Shown piece after piece: positions 8,562-17,411 of a DNA stretch of 64,000 nucleotides. The stretch comes from a bacterium (GTDB lineage Bacteria; Patescibacteriota; Saccharimonadia; Saccharimonadales; Saccharimonadaceae): positions 744,001-808,000 of the forward strand of contig SFVX01000001.1 in NCBI GenBank assembly GCA_004561445.1. Reading direction: 5' to 3'. Under the pieces are notes generated by a model that was not told where the DNA came from, did no database searches, and saw only the letters and a list, made by a program, of their open reading frames with translations. The position numbers and the translations under genes were made by a program. Within the stretch, counting starts at the first letter, position 1. Each line of letters opens with the position of its first letter.

Positions 8562-8595
8562 CAAAAAGACAGCTCTTATTACGAGACTGTCTTTT
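8562..8595 (-). terminator. Intrinsic terminator of the DUF4417 / toxin-like operon
   Basis: AAAAGACAG and CTGTCTTTT pair around a 14-nt loop, followed by a T run on the minus strand, about 20 nt past the last stop. Confidence 0.8.
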
Positions 8596-8613
8596 GGGTG
8601 TCAATTCGGAATA

Positions 8614-8892
8614 TTAGCGCAGAATACAATCCGTCATATCGCCTTCGATTTCGAGAATACTCTTGCCTTCAAAGACCTTTACTTCAAGTATAGACGTAGC
8701 GGGCGAGCAAGTTGCAATTTTCTCTCCGCGACCTTCATATTTATCGGCAAACTTCCAGATATTATAGATATCTTCTTTGTCATAATCGGGTTCGATATGG
8801 TAAAAGAATTTATTATACATAAACTCAATCTCCCCGTTATGGTTGAGAATTTCTAAATACTCTTTTCTTGCCTTTTCCTGAGCGTCTGTCAT
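8614..8892 (-). CDS. Small acidic protein, candidate immunity protein
   Basis: This 92-residue acidic protein contains YNKFFYHIEPDYDKEDIY and is otherwise unfamiliar. Its start overlaps the stop of the 8889-9287 gene by 4 nt, so the two should be made together. Small acidic proteins encoded directly behind a short toxin-like gene are commonly immunity proteins; that assignment is inference from position and charge only. Confidence 0.45.
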   Translation of the reverse strand: MTDAQEKARKEYLEILNHNGEIEFMYNKFFYHIEPDYDKEDIYNIWKFADKYEGRGEKIATCSPATSILEVKVFEGKSILEIEGDMTDCILR

Positions 8893-9287
8893 AGCTTTAT
8901 TCCTTTCAAGAATTTCTTGTACTTTTCATACAAGTCTTTGTTGATTATATCACCTTTAGTATTAGTAATTGGCGTAGGGTTAGGCCTAGCAGTCCCATCA
9001 TATCTGTGTATATGAAAGAAAGGTTTTTCGCCACCATGACGACCATAGTCAATGTCGAATTTCGCTTTCCTATCTTCGCCATATTGCCTATATTGACTAA
9101 AATGTCCGTCAGTATTCAAAAGAATATATGCGGTTCCCGGAGTATTACTATAAAGCGGTAAACCACCTTTAGTTTTAGCGTTTAAGCCAATTTTTCTTAG
9201 AATCTTTATTCCAGCAATTTCGCCTACTTTTTCCCATTCCTTGCTCGTAAACCCTCCACTTTTAAGAAACGATCCACTACTTCCCAT
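8889..9287 (-). CDS. Polymorphic-toxin-like C-terminal module
   Basis: The 132-residue protein is Gly-rich at the start and has a His/Asp-rich core: KFDIDYGRHGG, then FFHIHRYDG and RPNPTPI. This arrangement resembles the compact nuclease modules at the ends of polymorphic toxins, where clustered His and Asp residues form the active site. There is no secretion signal or large N-terminal delivery region, so it may be an orphan toxin tip. I prefer the ATG at 9287, which follows AGGAGG, although an in-frame ATG exists at 9302. It overlaps the DUF4417 gene upstream and the immunity-like gene downstream. Confidence 0.5.
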   Translation of the reverse strand: MGSSGSFLKSGGFTSKEWEKVGEIAGIKILRKIGLNAKTKGGLPLYSNTPGTAYILLNTDGHFSQYRQYGEDRKAKFDIDYGRHGGEKPFFHIHRYDGTARPNPTPITNTKGDIINKDLYEKYKKFLKGIKL

Positions 9288-9933
9288 GTCGCCTCCTTTC
9301 ATTAAGACGCTGGGAAAAGTTCTTATAGTACCTTATGTTGTCGTATTTTTTATCCAACTCCGGTAATGGGCCACCAGCAATAATAAGATTCGAGGGATGA
9401 AGTATTCGTTGAAGCTCATCGACACCGTCCAAGAATACATTTTTGCTGATAAAGTTAGACATGCAGCCATTAGTCGAGATAGCTACGGATGACTCTTTTG
9501 GTAATCCATCAAGGCACCAATCGAAATCCTCCAAATAAGCCCAAGACGCAACAGGAATTACATTAATGCCATTCTTCTGTAGATGATACGCAATGGTTCT
9601 ATTGCGACCTACATTATACTTGCGAACCCAGAGAGGCATATCACGATAAACCGAAAAATCAGTAGTAATAACACCCTTGAATTGTCGATACTTTTCAAGA
9701 TATTTATCGCAATTACCCCAAACCGATTCGAAATGATAGTCATCTATAAAATGATCCAAATAATAATTACTCGGATCCTTCACAGAATTCTTTTCATTAA
9801 AGCCGATGACTTTGTCTGGTATAATATTCGTAGGTTGAAGCTCGGGATAGTATTCTGAGCCGACAAGGTTAGAGCCGTTTAGGTAGTCACAATACCTAAA
9901 CGGCCTATATTTTTGAATAGATATCTGATTCAT
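9277..9933 (-). CDS. DUF4417 domain protein
   Basis: The 218-residue protein fits the DUF4417 family: VIGFNEKNS near residue 43, FIDDYHFESVW, KGVITTDFSVYRDMP, and VIPVASWAYLEDFDWCLDGL. The family is frequent on phages and mobile elements and has no established biochemical role. The ribosome binding site is AAGGA. Its 3' end overlaps the toxin-like gene, making it the first gene of a three-gene operon transcribed away from the XRE regulator. Confidence 0.8.
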   Translation of the reverse strand: MNQISIQKYRPFRYCDYLNGSNLVGSEYYPELQPTNIIPDKVIGFNEKNSVKDPSNYYLDHFIDDYHFESVWGNCDKYLEKYRQFKGVITTDFSVYRDMPLWVRKYNVGRNRTIAYHLQKNGINVIPVASWAYLEDFDWCLDGLPKESSVAISTNGCMSNFISKNVFLDGVDELQRILHPSNLIIAGGPLPELDKKYDNIRYYKNFSQRLNERRRHGK

Positions 9934-10064
9934 AAATATTTCCTTATTTTAAAGTTAATAATACCTACATTTTCTTACGATTTATCAATGTTAAAAACTT
10001 CCAATTATAGATAAGGAAGATTGGAAAGAATACCGTAATCTTAGATAAATCTCTTAGCAATTTT

Positions 10065-10113
10065 GTTAAATCGATTTAACTATATAGTCAAATGTTCACG
10101 TTCGTGATAAAAT
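10065..10113 (+). promoter_or_regulatory. Operator/promoter region of the XRE regulator
   Basis: The divergent intergenic region holds a perfect 16-bp palindrome, GTTAAATCGATTTAAC (10065-10080). A second perfect inverted repeat, TCACGTTCGTGA (10096-10107), directly touches a TAAAAT -10 box (10108-10113). A repressor bound there would block the promoter of the XRE gene, so autoregulation is likely. Control of the divergent DUF4417 operon is also possible. Confidence 0.6.
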
Positions 10114-10146
10114 AAGTTAACAGTAATTTGCGGAGGTTTTACAGTA

Positions 10147-10644
10147 ATGGACGATCAGAAAAGAAAAAATTTAATCGGCGAAAGAATTAAAGAGCGCCGG
10201 TTGGCGCTCGGGTTAAGTCAAGAAGATCTCCAAAAGAAAACAAAAATCAAAAATACAATGATTAGTAACTTCGAAAATGGGAAACGCGAACCTAATCTGG
10301 CGAACATTGCGAAAATAGCTCATGCGTTAGATACAACTATCGACAAACTATACTTCGGCGACGAAAGTAGTTCTTTTATAGAAATGGCACCAAATCTAGG
10401 AATGAAGCTTGCGAATTGTATTTGCGCGCTGAAAGAAGAAGGTGTGTTGGGCGGAATAGTAAAAGACGAATATGGCGAAGGAGAGACTTTCATCAGACTC
10501 CATAATTATACTTGGGAAGTTACTCGTCTCATAAAATCATTAGATGACTTTAATATGTCCAAGGAAACATATTCGGATCCAGATTTATACGTCGAACAGC
10601 TTAAAGATTCATTTGCTAATAGCGTAAATAGGAAGTGTTTTTAG
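10147..10644 (+). CDS. XRE-family HTH transcriptional regulator
   Basis: The 165-residue protein has a Cro/CI-type helix-turn-helix at residues 8-64 (IKERRLALGLSQEDL, then NTMISNFENGKREPN). The unfamiliar C-terminal half of about 95 residues could bind a ligand or a partner. GGAGG lies upstream of the ATG. It is followed after 15 nt by the Sel1-repeat gene and faces the DUF4417 operon, with palindromic operators between them. This is the usual layout of a regulator controlling a mobile or defence-type module. Confidence 0.88.
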   Translation: MDDQKRKNLIGERIKERRLALGLSQEDLQKKTKIKNTMISNFENGKREPNLANIAKIAHALDTTIDKLYFGDESSSFIEMAPNLGMKLANCICALKEEGVLGGIVKDEYGEGETFIRLHNYTWEVTRLIKSLDDFNMSKETYSDPDLYVEQLKDSFANSVNRKCF

Positions 10645-10659
10645 TAATAGGAGTCTATC

Positions 10660-12213
10660 ATGAAATACATCTTGTCTAACGAAGAAGAAGTTATATTACG
10701 TAAAGCGCTCGGAAAAGAGCTTGTTTCAATTTTAAGCCTAGACGGGTATTGGCGTAATCCATATTACAATTCAGTCATTTTAAGTTTTCTTGGTGGCTTG
10801 AATATTAAAATCACAGCCAAACGCGTCAATGCGAATAATGAAGATTCTCTGCATTATTTATCAGTTAGTTCCATAGAAGCGATCGATGGAATATCTGACG
10901 GCGAAAAGATCTTCGCCGAAGAGATAAATACTAGAAAGGTTGAATCTATTGAGATTATTACCGACTGCTTCAAGTATGCAAAATCCACTCTCGATCTAGA
11001 CATAGATAATGGGATTATTTTTAGAGATTCAGATAATAATACGTACGCGTTTTATATCAATAAAAGAGAAAATTTTATATCGCTTACAACAAATAAACCT
11101 TTTGCTTCATGCCTCACTAAAGCACATTTGCGCAACGAGTTTGCGATTTTTGACAAAGAAACGAAGAACATTCCGGAAATTACTAGAACTTCTCGCTATC
11201 TCGAATACGATTACCAACTCGAAGATATTTTGAAGCCATTAGATTCTCGGGAGTATCTTGGAGATGGTGGCGACGCTTATATTAGAAAGGACTTTAAGAA
11301 AGCTTTTGCAAATTATAATTTAGCGGCAGCAATGGGAAACATGGACGCAGTTTCTAATCTAGGCTACTGCTACATGTACGGAAATGGTATCGAGAAGAAC
11401 TTCGAATTAGCATTAGAATATTTTAAGCTAGCTGCTAGTAACGATAATATTGATGCGTTATATAAACTAGGCACGTTTTATGCTTCGGAAAAATATAACA
11501 TGCAGAACTTCGCCATAGCGGATAAGTTTTACGATAGAGCTTTTAGCCTAGCGAAGAGCCAACATAGACTCTCGCTCTATCCCAGCCTTCTTCTAGTGGT
11601 CGCAAAAGAGAAGATGCCGAGCGGCAGAAATGCCGAAGATCTAGAAGAAGCTCTTGAATTGCTTGCAATAGCACATGAGTCATTTTCTTTCGAAATCCTA
11701 AAAGGCGCAGACTTCTACTCCAAGCATTTAGAAGAAGCAAAGGAGCTTATCAATAATGAATGCTTTAAATCCCTAGACGAGAAATATGTTAAACAAATTC
11801 TCATCTCGCATAATGTTGTCGACCAGGAGCTAGAGTCGACACCCTACAAAGAAATTCCACTATCAAAAATCGACGATTTAATTAGTTTTCATGATTCAAG
11901 CCTACTTAAGATTACTTATAATAAGACCGAAAAAACCTTAACTGTAATCATAGACCAAAGCTACGAATCATTCTCGGACGAAAAGCTTTGGAAATATATG
12001 CCAGAGCATGGGCCAATCCAATTCAAGTTCAAAAATGTCGAAAAATATGACGGCTCCAAAATAGAGAGATGCGACTTAGATATCTACGACGAAGGCTATG
12101 TTAATGATTCGTTCGTATTTCATTTCTATAATCCCAAAATCAACGAATGCGAAACGGTCTCTATAAAAGCATCGTCGGTAGAAATCACTCTCAAAAAGAA
12201 GGAACAATATTAA
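10660..12213 (+). CDS. Sel1-repeat (TPR-like) protein
   Basis: In this 517-residue protein, residues of about 205-300 carry Sel1-like repeats (AFANYNLAAAMGNMDAVSNL, YCYMYGNGIEKNFELALEYF, IDALYKLG), which form a helical protein-binding solenoid. The N-terminal 190 residues are not recognised. The C-terminal part begins SKIDDLISFHDSSLLKI and looks like a separate beta-rich domain. No signal peptide is present, so it is cytoplasmic. It is probably co-transcribed with the XRE gene. Sel1 proteins act as adaptors in signalling or phage-host interplay; the role here is unknown. Confidence 0.65.
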   Translation: MKYILSNEEEVILRKALGKELVSILSLDGYWRNPYYNSVILSFLGGLNIKITAKRVNANNEDSLHYLSVSSIEAIDGISDGEKIFAEEINTRKVESIEIITDCFKYAKSTLDLDIDNGIIFRDSDNNTYAFYINKRENFISLTTNKPFASCLTKAHLRNEFAIFDKETKNIPEITRTSRYLEYDYQLEDILKPLDSREYLGDGGDAYIRKDFKKAFANYNLAAAMGNMDAVSNLGYCYMYGNGIEKNFELALEYFKLAASNDNIDALYKLGTFYASEKYNMQNFAIADKFYDRAFSLAKSQHRLSLYPSLLLVVAKEKMPSGRNAEDLEEALELLAIAHESFSFEILKGADFYSKHLEEAKELINNECFKSLDEKYVKQILISHNVVDQELESTPYKEIPLSKIDDLISFHDSSLLKITYNKTEKTLTVIIDQSYESFSDEKLWKYMPEHGPIQFKFKNVEKYDGSKIERCDLDIYDEGYVNDSFVFHFYNPKINECETVSIKASSVEITLKKKEQY

Positions 12214-12270
12214 TATCCGCCTTCAAACCCATCTCCCTTGCGCTTATCTAGTTATAAGATATAATTAACT

Positions 12271-12319
12271 CATACATTGGAAGGTAATTGCGGCCGCTAC
12301 GAAAGTAGCGCCGCTTTTT
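12271..12319 (+). ncRNA. Candidate small RNA or terminator unit in the 12.2-12.6 kb gap
   Basis: TTGCGC (12238-12243) and TATAAT (12260-12265) with 16-nt spacing lead, after about 25 nt, into a strong GAAA-loop hairpin (GCGGC...GCCGC) with a TTTTT tail. The segment ATACATT...TAATTGCGGC is shared with the unit at 27975-28017. It could simply be the terminator of the Sel1 gene, but the repeated promoter-like box argues for a small transcript. The remaining gap up to tRNA-Gln holds only hairpins. Confidence 0.4.
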
Positions 12320-12460
12320 GTTGCCTCCAGTCATCCGCAAAATATGAGGTTTAAGAAATGAAATGGATACTCCTATCTTAGATCCGCCCGAGGGCTTTCC
12401 GCGAATTGAAGGCCCCTCAAACGAGCCGACCAAATCTTCGAAGCTGCAAGTACTGAAGGC

Positions 12461-12504
12461 AAAAAGAAACTCGCAGGCTTTCTGGCTTAAAACCTACGAG
12501 TTTC
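12461..12504 (-). terminator. Terminator downstream of tRNA-Gln
   Basis: AAACTCGTAGG and CCTGCGAGTTT pair on the minus strand and end in TTTCTTTTT. A second hairpin (12528-12551) lies between it and the tRNA. Its arms resemble those of the tRNA-Thr terminator (ACTCGC...ACGAGTTT). Confidence 0.65.
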
Positions 12505-12574
12505 TAATAAAATTGTCGAATTAACACCGAGAGAACCTTTCGGAACTCTCGTTTTGGACGCCAATCGTCCTGTT

Positions 12575-12649
12575 TGGCTGGGGATGAGGGATTCGAACCC
12601 CCGAATGGTGGGACCAGAACCCACTGCCTTACCGCTTGGCGAATCCCCA
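12575..12649 (-). tRNA. tRNA-Gln (anticodon CTG), CCA encoded
   Basis: On the minus strand the acceptor arms TGGGGAT / ATCCCCA pair and CCA is encoded. The anticodon stem GTGGG / CCCAC encloses the loop TTCTGGT, giving anticodon CTG. The T arm is GGGGGTTCGAATCCC. The 3' end faces accessory island I. Confidence 0.95.
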
Positions 12650-12718
12650 ACGGTTAGGTATATAGTAACGCTAATGCGGTCTTTTGTCCAGTTTTTTTAG
12701 GCGCGAAGCATGCATAAC

Positions 12719-12747
12719 TTGATTTTTTATTCCGTTTGTGCTATAAT
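12719..12747 (+). promoter_or_regulatory. Promoter of the PlsC-like gene
   Basis: TTGATT (12719-12724) and TATAAT (12742-12747) are separated by 17 nt, with TTGTGC directly before the -10. Confidence 0.75.
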
Positions 12748-12803
12748 AACATTGGATGGTCGCTTTTTAGGCGACTATAGCAATATTTTGAGGGGGAATT
12801 TTT

Positions 12804-13790
12804 ATGAGTGATGTTACTATTCGACAACTGGAGAGCATGCCGATTGGAGATCTGATCCGCGGACTCGAGAATGAAGAATTCTCGGTTCTAAAGGCCGCAC
12901 ACAGCGCAAAACTCCGCGCTGAAATGCGTGGAACTGGACTGATTTGCCGAGCTGTACTCTGGCTGGCAAGCGTGCTGGCGGGCGGCACCAAGAAGTACCG
13001 CAATATTCGCAAGATGCGCAAGAAGCTGGCGAGCATGCTGGCTTGGGGTGCGCCGTGCAAGATTACAGGCAAACCCGAGCGTGAAGCAGACTGTATCGTG
13101 ATGGGCTTTAACCACCCGTCGCTAGGCGAAATTGCGCGCTTTGTTTACGTGCATTTGAACTATTTCGACGACAGGTTTTCGCTTTTTCCGGTGAATCTGC
13201 CTTGGTACGAGGCTTTGGCGCCGAAATCGGAGATCTTGAGACAGCTTGGCATCATCCTGGTGCCAATTCTGACGCCAAGCACACTAGTGAAGATTTCGAA
13301 GAATGTTAGCAAGTCTGAAATGACGAGTCTGCAAGGACTCGCAAGCGCACTGAATAACCATTATATTCGCGCAATCGCCAAGTTAGCCGAGGCTGAGAGA
13401 TGTGCTATTTGGGTGGCGCCAAGTGCGACACGTCAAGCAACGGTATTTAGAAACGAGGACGAGCTGAACGATAGAGTTCGTATCGAACCGCAGACGATTA
13501 CCCTGCTAGCCACCGCGCTACACAAATCTGGAAAGCCGTACAGCTTGGTACCGGTCGGCGTTGCACCCAAGAAGCGCTGTGGTCGCGGACTCAATCTGTT
13601 CAAAGAGTACAAGCTTTGCTTTGCGAACAGCATGTCCTACGACTACGTCGAGTATCTGCGCACAGCAAGTTCACCGAACTACCGTGGTCGCCAGCTGGAG
13701 TTCAAGTTCCGCGAGCAAATTGCGTGGGCGCTACTGCGCCTAAAACGCAGCGATTTGGTCTGCGCGTACGAGAACAGTGAGCAGAAATGA
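12804..13790 (+). CDS. PlsC-like (LPLAT-fold) acyltransferase
   Basis: The 328-residue protein has features of glycerophosphate acyltransferases. MGFNHPSLGEIAR gives an N-H-x4-E version of the catalytic NHxxxxD motif. A LFPVNLPWY segment follows, then AIWVAPSATRQ where the family has the FPEGxRS motif, and YSLVPVGVAPKK. It would transfer acyl chains to a (lyso)phospholipid on the inner membrane face, perhaps recycling host lipids, which is inference. Asp replaced by Glu in block I is unusual. GAGGGGG lies upstream of the ATG, with its own promoter and a terminator at 13855. Confidence 0.6.
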   Translation: MSDVTIRQLESMPIGDLIRGLENEEFSVLKAAHSAKLRAEMRGTGLICRAVLWLASVLAGGTKKYRNIRKMRKKLASMLAWGAPCKITGKPEREADCIVMGFNHPSLGEIARFVYVHLNYFDDRFSLFPVNLPWYEALAPKSEILRQLGIILVPILTPSTLVKISKNVSKSEMTSLQGLASALNNHYIRAIAKLAEAERCAIWVAPSATRQATVFRNEDELNDRVRIEPQTITLLATALHKSGKPYSLVPVGVAPKKRCGRGLNLFKEYKLCFANSMSYDYVEYLRTASSPNYRGRQLEFKFREQIAWALLRLKRSDLVCAYENSEQK

Positions 13791-13854
13791 CTACGCTGTT
13801 CTATGACCGACATATTTAGGCCGGAATCGTTGCGACAATCACCAAAGATTCAAA

Positions 13855-13882
13855 AACCGCCCCGTTTTGGGGCGGTGTTTTT
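13855..13882 (+). terminator. Intrinsic terminator after the PlsC-like gene
   Basis: A perfect CCGCCCC / GGGGCGG stem with loop GTTTT is followed by TGTTTTT. Confidence 0.9.
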
Positions 13883-14053
13883 AATGCTCAGAAATAGATG
13901 CGATATAAAAATAATATTTCTTACTCTCGCGACGGTAGACGTCCATGAGGCTTCGCTCTTGCCATTCTTTTTCTTGCCAAGATTCAATAGAAGCATACAA
14001 GTTATAATTGCAGCGAAAGCCTCAGCATGATTGTGACCTGGTATAATTATCTT

Positions 14054-16930
14054 ATGGACAATTCTGATCTACTTGAGAAAAGTTTGCGCACAAGTTTTAT
14101 TGATAAAAACTACCTTTCACCCGAAGAGTATCACGCGCGTCTTCTCCGTAATGATCCAGAACAAAATGAGAAAATTATTTCTCATCTTCTTCGTTCACTC
14201 CAAAATTGCGATGAGTTCTACTTCTCTGTCGCCTTCATTACAATGGGCGGACTTATTATGCTTCTAGAAGTTCTTCGCGAACTTAAAAAACGAGGAATTC
14301 GCGGAAAGATTCTCACTACCGATTACCTAAACTTTAATGATCCAGCCGCTCTAAGAAAATTACTCACCCTAGATAATGTCGAAGTGAAAGTTTTCGACTC
14401 AGGTGATTTTCATACCAAGTGCTATATTTTCAAAAATGCCGATATGTACAATATTATCGTAGGAAGCTCAAATCTTACTGCCGGTGCACTAACTACAAAT
14501 ACCGAGTGGAATCTTAAGATTTCTTCATTGCGCGAGGGCGATATTGCAAGCTCAGCATTAAGCGAATTTAAAAAGAATTGGGATAATGCAAGCGAGCTAA
14601 CGCCAGAGTGGATAACTGAATATGAGGAGCGTTTCAAAAAAATCCAGTCAATTAGAGCGCAACGTAATAAGGCAATTGAGAAAACCTCCGAGCCCGCTTC
14701 AATACTAGCCCCTAATAAAATGCAAAGCGCCGCGCTCGATCGTCTCGCCGAACTTCGCATTAAGAACACTAGCAAGGCATTAATTATCTCAGCGACTGGT
14801 ACTGGCAAAACTTATCTTTCCGCATTTGACGCACGTGCTTTTAATGCTAAGCGACTACTCTTCATCGTACACCGCGAGCAGATCGCAAAAAGCGCGCTCG
14901 AAAGTTTCAAACGAGTTTTTGGCGATTCGCGTACGTATGGCGTATTAACTGGCGGGCAACGAGACCTAGGTGCTGATTTTATTTTTGCGACCATTCAGAC
15001 GCTTTCTCGCGAAGATTGCTATAGGAGCATAGACCCTGAACTTTTTGATTATATTATCGTCGACGAAGCGCATCGTGCCAGCGCGCAGAGCTACAGGATT
15101 GTGTTTGATTATTTCAAACCGAAATTTCTACTCGGCATGACTGCAACGCCAGAACGTTCTGATGGCGCAAGTACTTATGAGCTATTTGATCATAATATCG
15201 CCTATGAAATCAGGCTGCAAGACGCGCTTGCTTCAGATATGCTTTGTCCATTCCACTATTTTGGCATTGCGGAGCTAGCAATTGATGGCGTCGAGATCGA
15301 CGATAATGCCAGCTTCAATTATCTAACTTCGGACGAGCGCGTCAGAAACGTAATAGAATATGCAAAATACTACGGTTATTCCGGAGACAGGGTTAAGGGC
15401 TTGATCTTTGTTAGCAGAACAAAAGAAGCCATTGAGCTATCGCGCAAGTTTAACGAACTTGGTTTTAGAACGATTGCGCTAGTTGGCGTAAATAATCACC
15501 AAGAACGCCAAGAAGCCATTAGGCGCCTAGAGACAGATATCAATGACAATAATGCATTGGATTATATTTTTACTATAGATATCTTCAATGAAGGTGTAGA
15601 TATTCCAAAAGTTAATCAAATTATCATGCTTCGTCCAACGCAATCTGCAGTCATCTTTGTACAACAACTCGGCCGCGGTCTGCGTAAAGCAGCAAATAAA
15701 GATTACGTCGTGGTGCTAGATTTTATCGGCAATTACAACAATAATTTTATGATCCCGATCGCACTTTCTGGTGATAAAACTCTCAATAAAGACACTCTTC
15801 GAAAAGCCGTGATTGCTGGAAGTCCAACTATTCCTGGGTGTTCAACTATTTCATTTGATGAAGTTGCCGAAAAGCGAATCTTTGAATCGCTTAATAAAAC
15901 CAACTTTAGCGCGCTAAAGATTTTACGTGCCGAATATCTTCAGCTAAAAGAGAAAATTGGCCACATTCCGACTATGATGGATTTTTATCGCCTAGGCTCA
16001 ATTGATCCAAATATAATAATTAAATCCTCTAATTCTTATTACGAGTTCTTACAGAAGTTCAAAGAAAACGTAGAAGAGCTGTCAATCGAAGAGATTGCTC
16101 TTCTTCGCTATGCGTCGATAGAGTTTGGCGACGGGAAGCGCCCAAGCGAGCTCGTAATCCTGCAAAGTTTACTCGACTATGAAAGTGTTGATTTTGATTA
16201 TATTAAACGGGTACTAAGCGCGTATCGCGAATATAGCGACCTGGACATTATATCAGCGATAAACGTCATGAATGGTAGTTTTCTTACCGATCCAAGCAAG
16301 AAGCGTTATTCTTCGCTATATTTCTGCGATTTTGAAAATGGACGAATTTCTCGTAGCGACGCTTTTAATAAAAATCTTTCTGAAAATCTCCGCCATTATC
16401 TCAAAGACTTAACCGATTACGCGCTGCTTCGCTATGAAGATAACTATTTTGTAGCCAACTCTGATTCTGATCTTAAATTATTCGAGAAATATTCGCGTCG
16501 CGATGCTTGTCGTTTGCTTAATTGGGAGCACGATGACAGCTCTACCGTATATGGCTATCGTATCAAACATAATACTTGCCCTATTTTCGTAACGCTCAAT
16601 AAGGACGAGAATATTTCCGAGAGCACAAACTACGACGATAAGTTTATTAATCGCTCGTACTTCAGTTGGTTAACACGCTCGAATGTTACGTTGGACTCGA
16701 CAGAGGTTGTAAAATTACGCAACGCCGAAAATAATAAGCTCAAAATTCACTTATTCGTAAAGAAAGCAAATGCTGAAGGCACTGATTTCTATTATCTTGG
16801 CGAAGCACATCCTGAACATTTCGCACAACAATATATGACCAGTGGCAACAAAAAACTTCCCGTAGTTAATATCCGCCTAAGACTAGCTAATTGCGTACGG
16901 GAAGATGTTTACGATTATTTAACTAGATAA
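14054..16930 (+). CDS. PLD-domain superfamily II helicase with DUF3427
   Basis: The 958-residue protein has three parts. The N-terminal phospholipase-D-like domain has an HxK motif, DFHTKCYIFK, and IIVGSSNLTAGAL. The middle is an SF2 helicase: SATGTGKTY (Walker A), IIVDEAHRAS (DEAH), GMTATPERSDG, and QQLGRGLRKA (motif VI). The C-terminus matches DUF3427. This architecture is known in bacteria and is suspected in nucleic-acid processing or defence. TATAAT lies 6 nt before this ATG, which suggests a leaderless mRNA; an in-frame ATG at 14027 would fall upstream of the promoter. Its end overlaps the convergent Nudix gene by 8 nt. Confidence 0.88.
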   Translation: MDNSDLLEKSLRTSFIDKNYLSPEEYHARLLRNDPEQNEKIISHLLRSLQNCDEFYFSVAFITMGGLIMLLEVLRELKKRGIRGKILTTDYLNFNDPAALRKLLTLDNVEVKVFDSGDFHTKCYIFKNADMYNIIVGSSNLTAGALTTNTEWNLKISSLREGDIASSALSEFKKNWDNASELTPEWITEYEERFKKIQSIRAQRNKAIEKTSEPASILAPNKMQSAALDRLAELRIKNTSKALIISATGTGKTYLSAFDARAFNAKRLLFIVHREQIAKSALESFKRVFGDSRTYGVLTGGQRDLGADFIFATIQTLSREDCYRSIDPELFDYIIVDEAHRASAQSYRIVFDYFKPKFLLGMTATPERSDGASTYELFDHNIAYEIRLQDALASDMLCPFHYFGIAELAIDGVEIDDNASFNYLTSDERVRNVIEYAKYYGYSGDRVKGLIFVSRTKEAIELSRKFNELGFRTIALVGVNNHQERQEAIRRLETDINDNNALDYIFTIDIFNEGVDIPKVNQIIMLRPTQSAVIFVQQLGRGLRKAANKDYVVVLDFIGNYNNNFMIPIALSGDKTLNKDTLRKAVIAGSPTIPGCSTISFDEVAEKRIFESLNKTNFSALKILRAEYLQLKEKIGHIPTMMDFYRLGSIDPNIIIKSSNSYYEFLQKFKENVEELSIEEIALLRYASIEFGDGKRPSELVILQSLLDYESVDFDYIKRVLSAYREYSDLDIISAINVMNGSFLTDPSKKRYSSLYFCDFENGRISRSDAFNKNLSENLRHYLKDLTDYALLRYEDNYFVANSDSDLKLFEKYSRRDACRLLNWEHDDSSTVYGYRIKHNTCPIFVTLNKDENISESTNYDDKFINRSYFSWLTRSNVTLDSTEVVKLRNAENNKLKIHLFVKKANAEGTDFYYLGEAHPEHFAQQYMTSGNKKLPVVNIRLRLANCVREDVYDYLTR

Positions 16931-17312
16931 TAGCCTTAGACTTGATCGCGTCTACAATTTCAACATCTGCCGGACACCATTTTATATCATCTAGCTCGTC
17001 ACGAGTTAGCCATTTAGCAGCGTGATGCTCGAGAAGTTTAAAATCACCTTCAAGTTCGCAGATAAAGCTATGCATAGTTAAGTGAAAGTCTGGATAATCA
17101 TACTCTACCGTTGTGATAAAATCGCCAACCTCGATCTCGACATTCATTTCTTCCATGATTTCGCGCTTTAGAGCCTGTTCCTTATTTTCGCCCGGCTCGA
17201 TTTTGCCTCCCGGAAATTCCCAATAGCCTTCAAGATCGCCATATCCACGCTCCGTAGATAAGATTTTATTGTCTTTTTTAATAATAGCTGCAACAACTTC
17301 AATTTTTTTCAT
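16923..17312 (-). CDS. MutT-type Nudix hydrolase
   Basis: The 129-residue protein carries a Nudix box: GGKIEPGENKEQALKREIME followed directly by EMNV. This matches G-x5-E-x7-REU-x-EE, with Asn at the usual final Gly. Likely substrates are oxidised or non-canonical nucleoside triphosphates such as 8-oxo-dGTP, sanitising the nucleotide pool in the cytoplasm. The ATG at 17312 follows GAGGTAAT; a longer reading would add 18 unsupported residues. It overlaps the 3' end of the helicase gene, tail to tail. Confidence 0.85.
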   Translation of the reverse strand: MKKIEVVAAIIKKDNKILSTERGYGDLEGYWEFPGGKIEPGENKEQALKREIMEEMNVEIEVGDFITTVEYDYPDFHLTMHSFICELEGDFKLLEHHAAKWLTRDELDDIKWCPADVEIVDAIKSKAII

Positions 17313-17411
17313 ATTACCTCTTTCACCTAGTATATATCTTTTCTTACCACTTCGCCTGGTTTTCATGTTATACTAACAAAGAATAAGCACAATAAAATAA
17401 TAGGAAATAGG

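Noticed and set aside
12248..12433. Minus-strand 61-codon frame near tRNA-Gln
   Set aside because: It has no start signal and overlaps the hairpin unit at 12271-12319.
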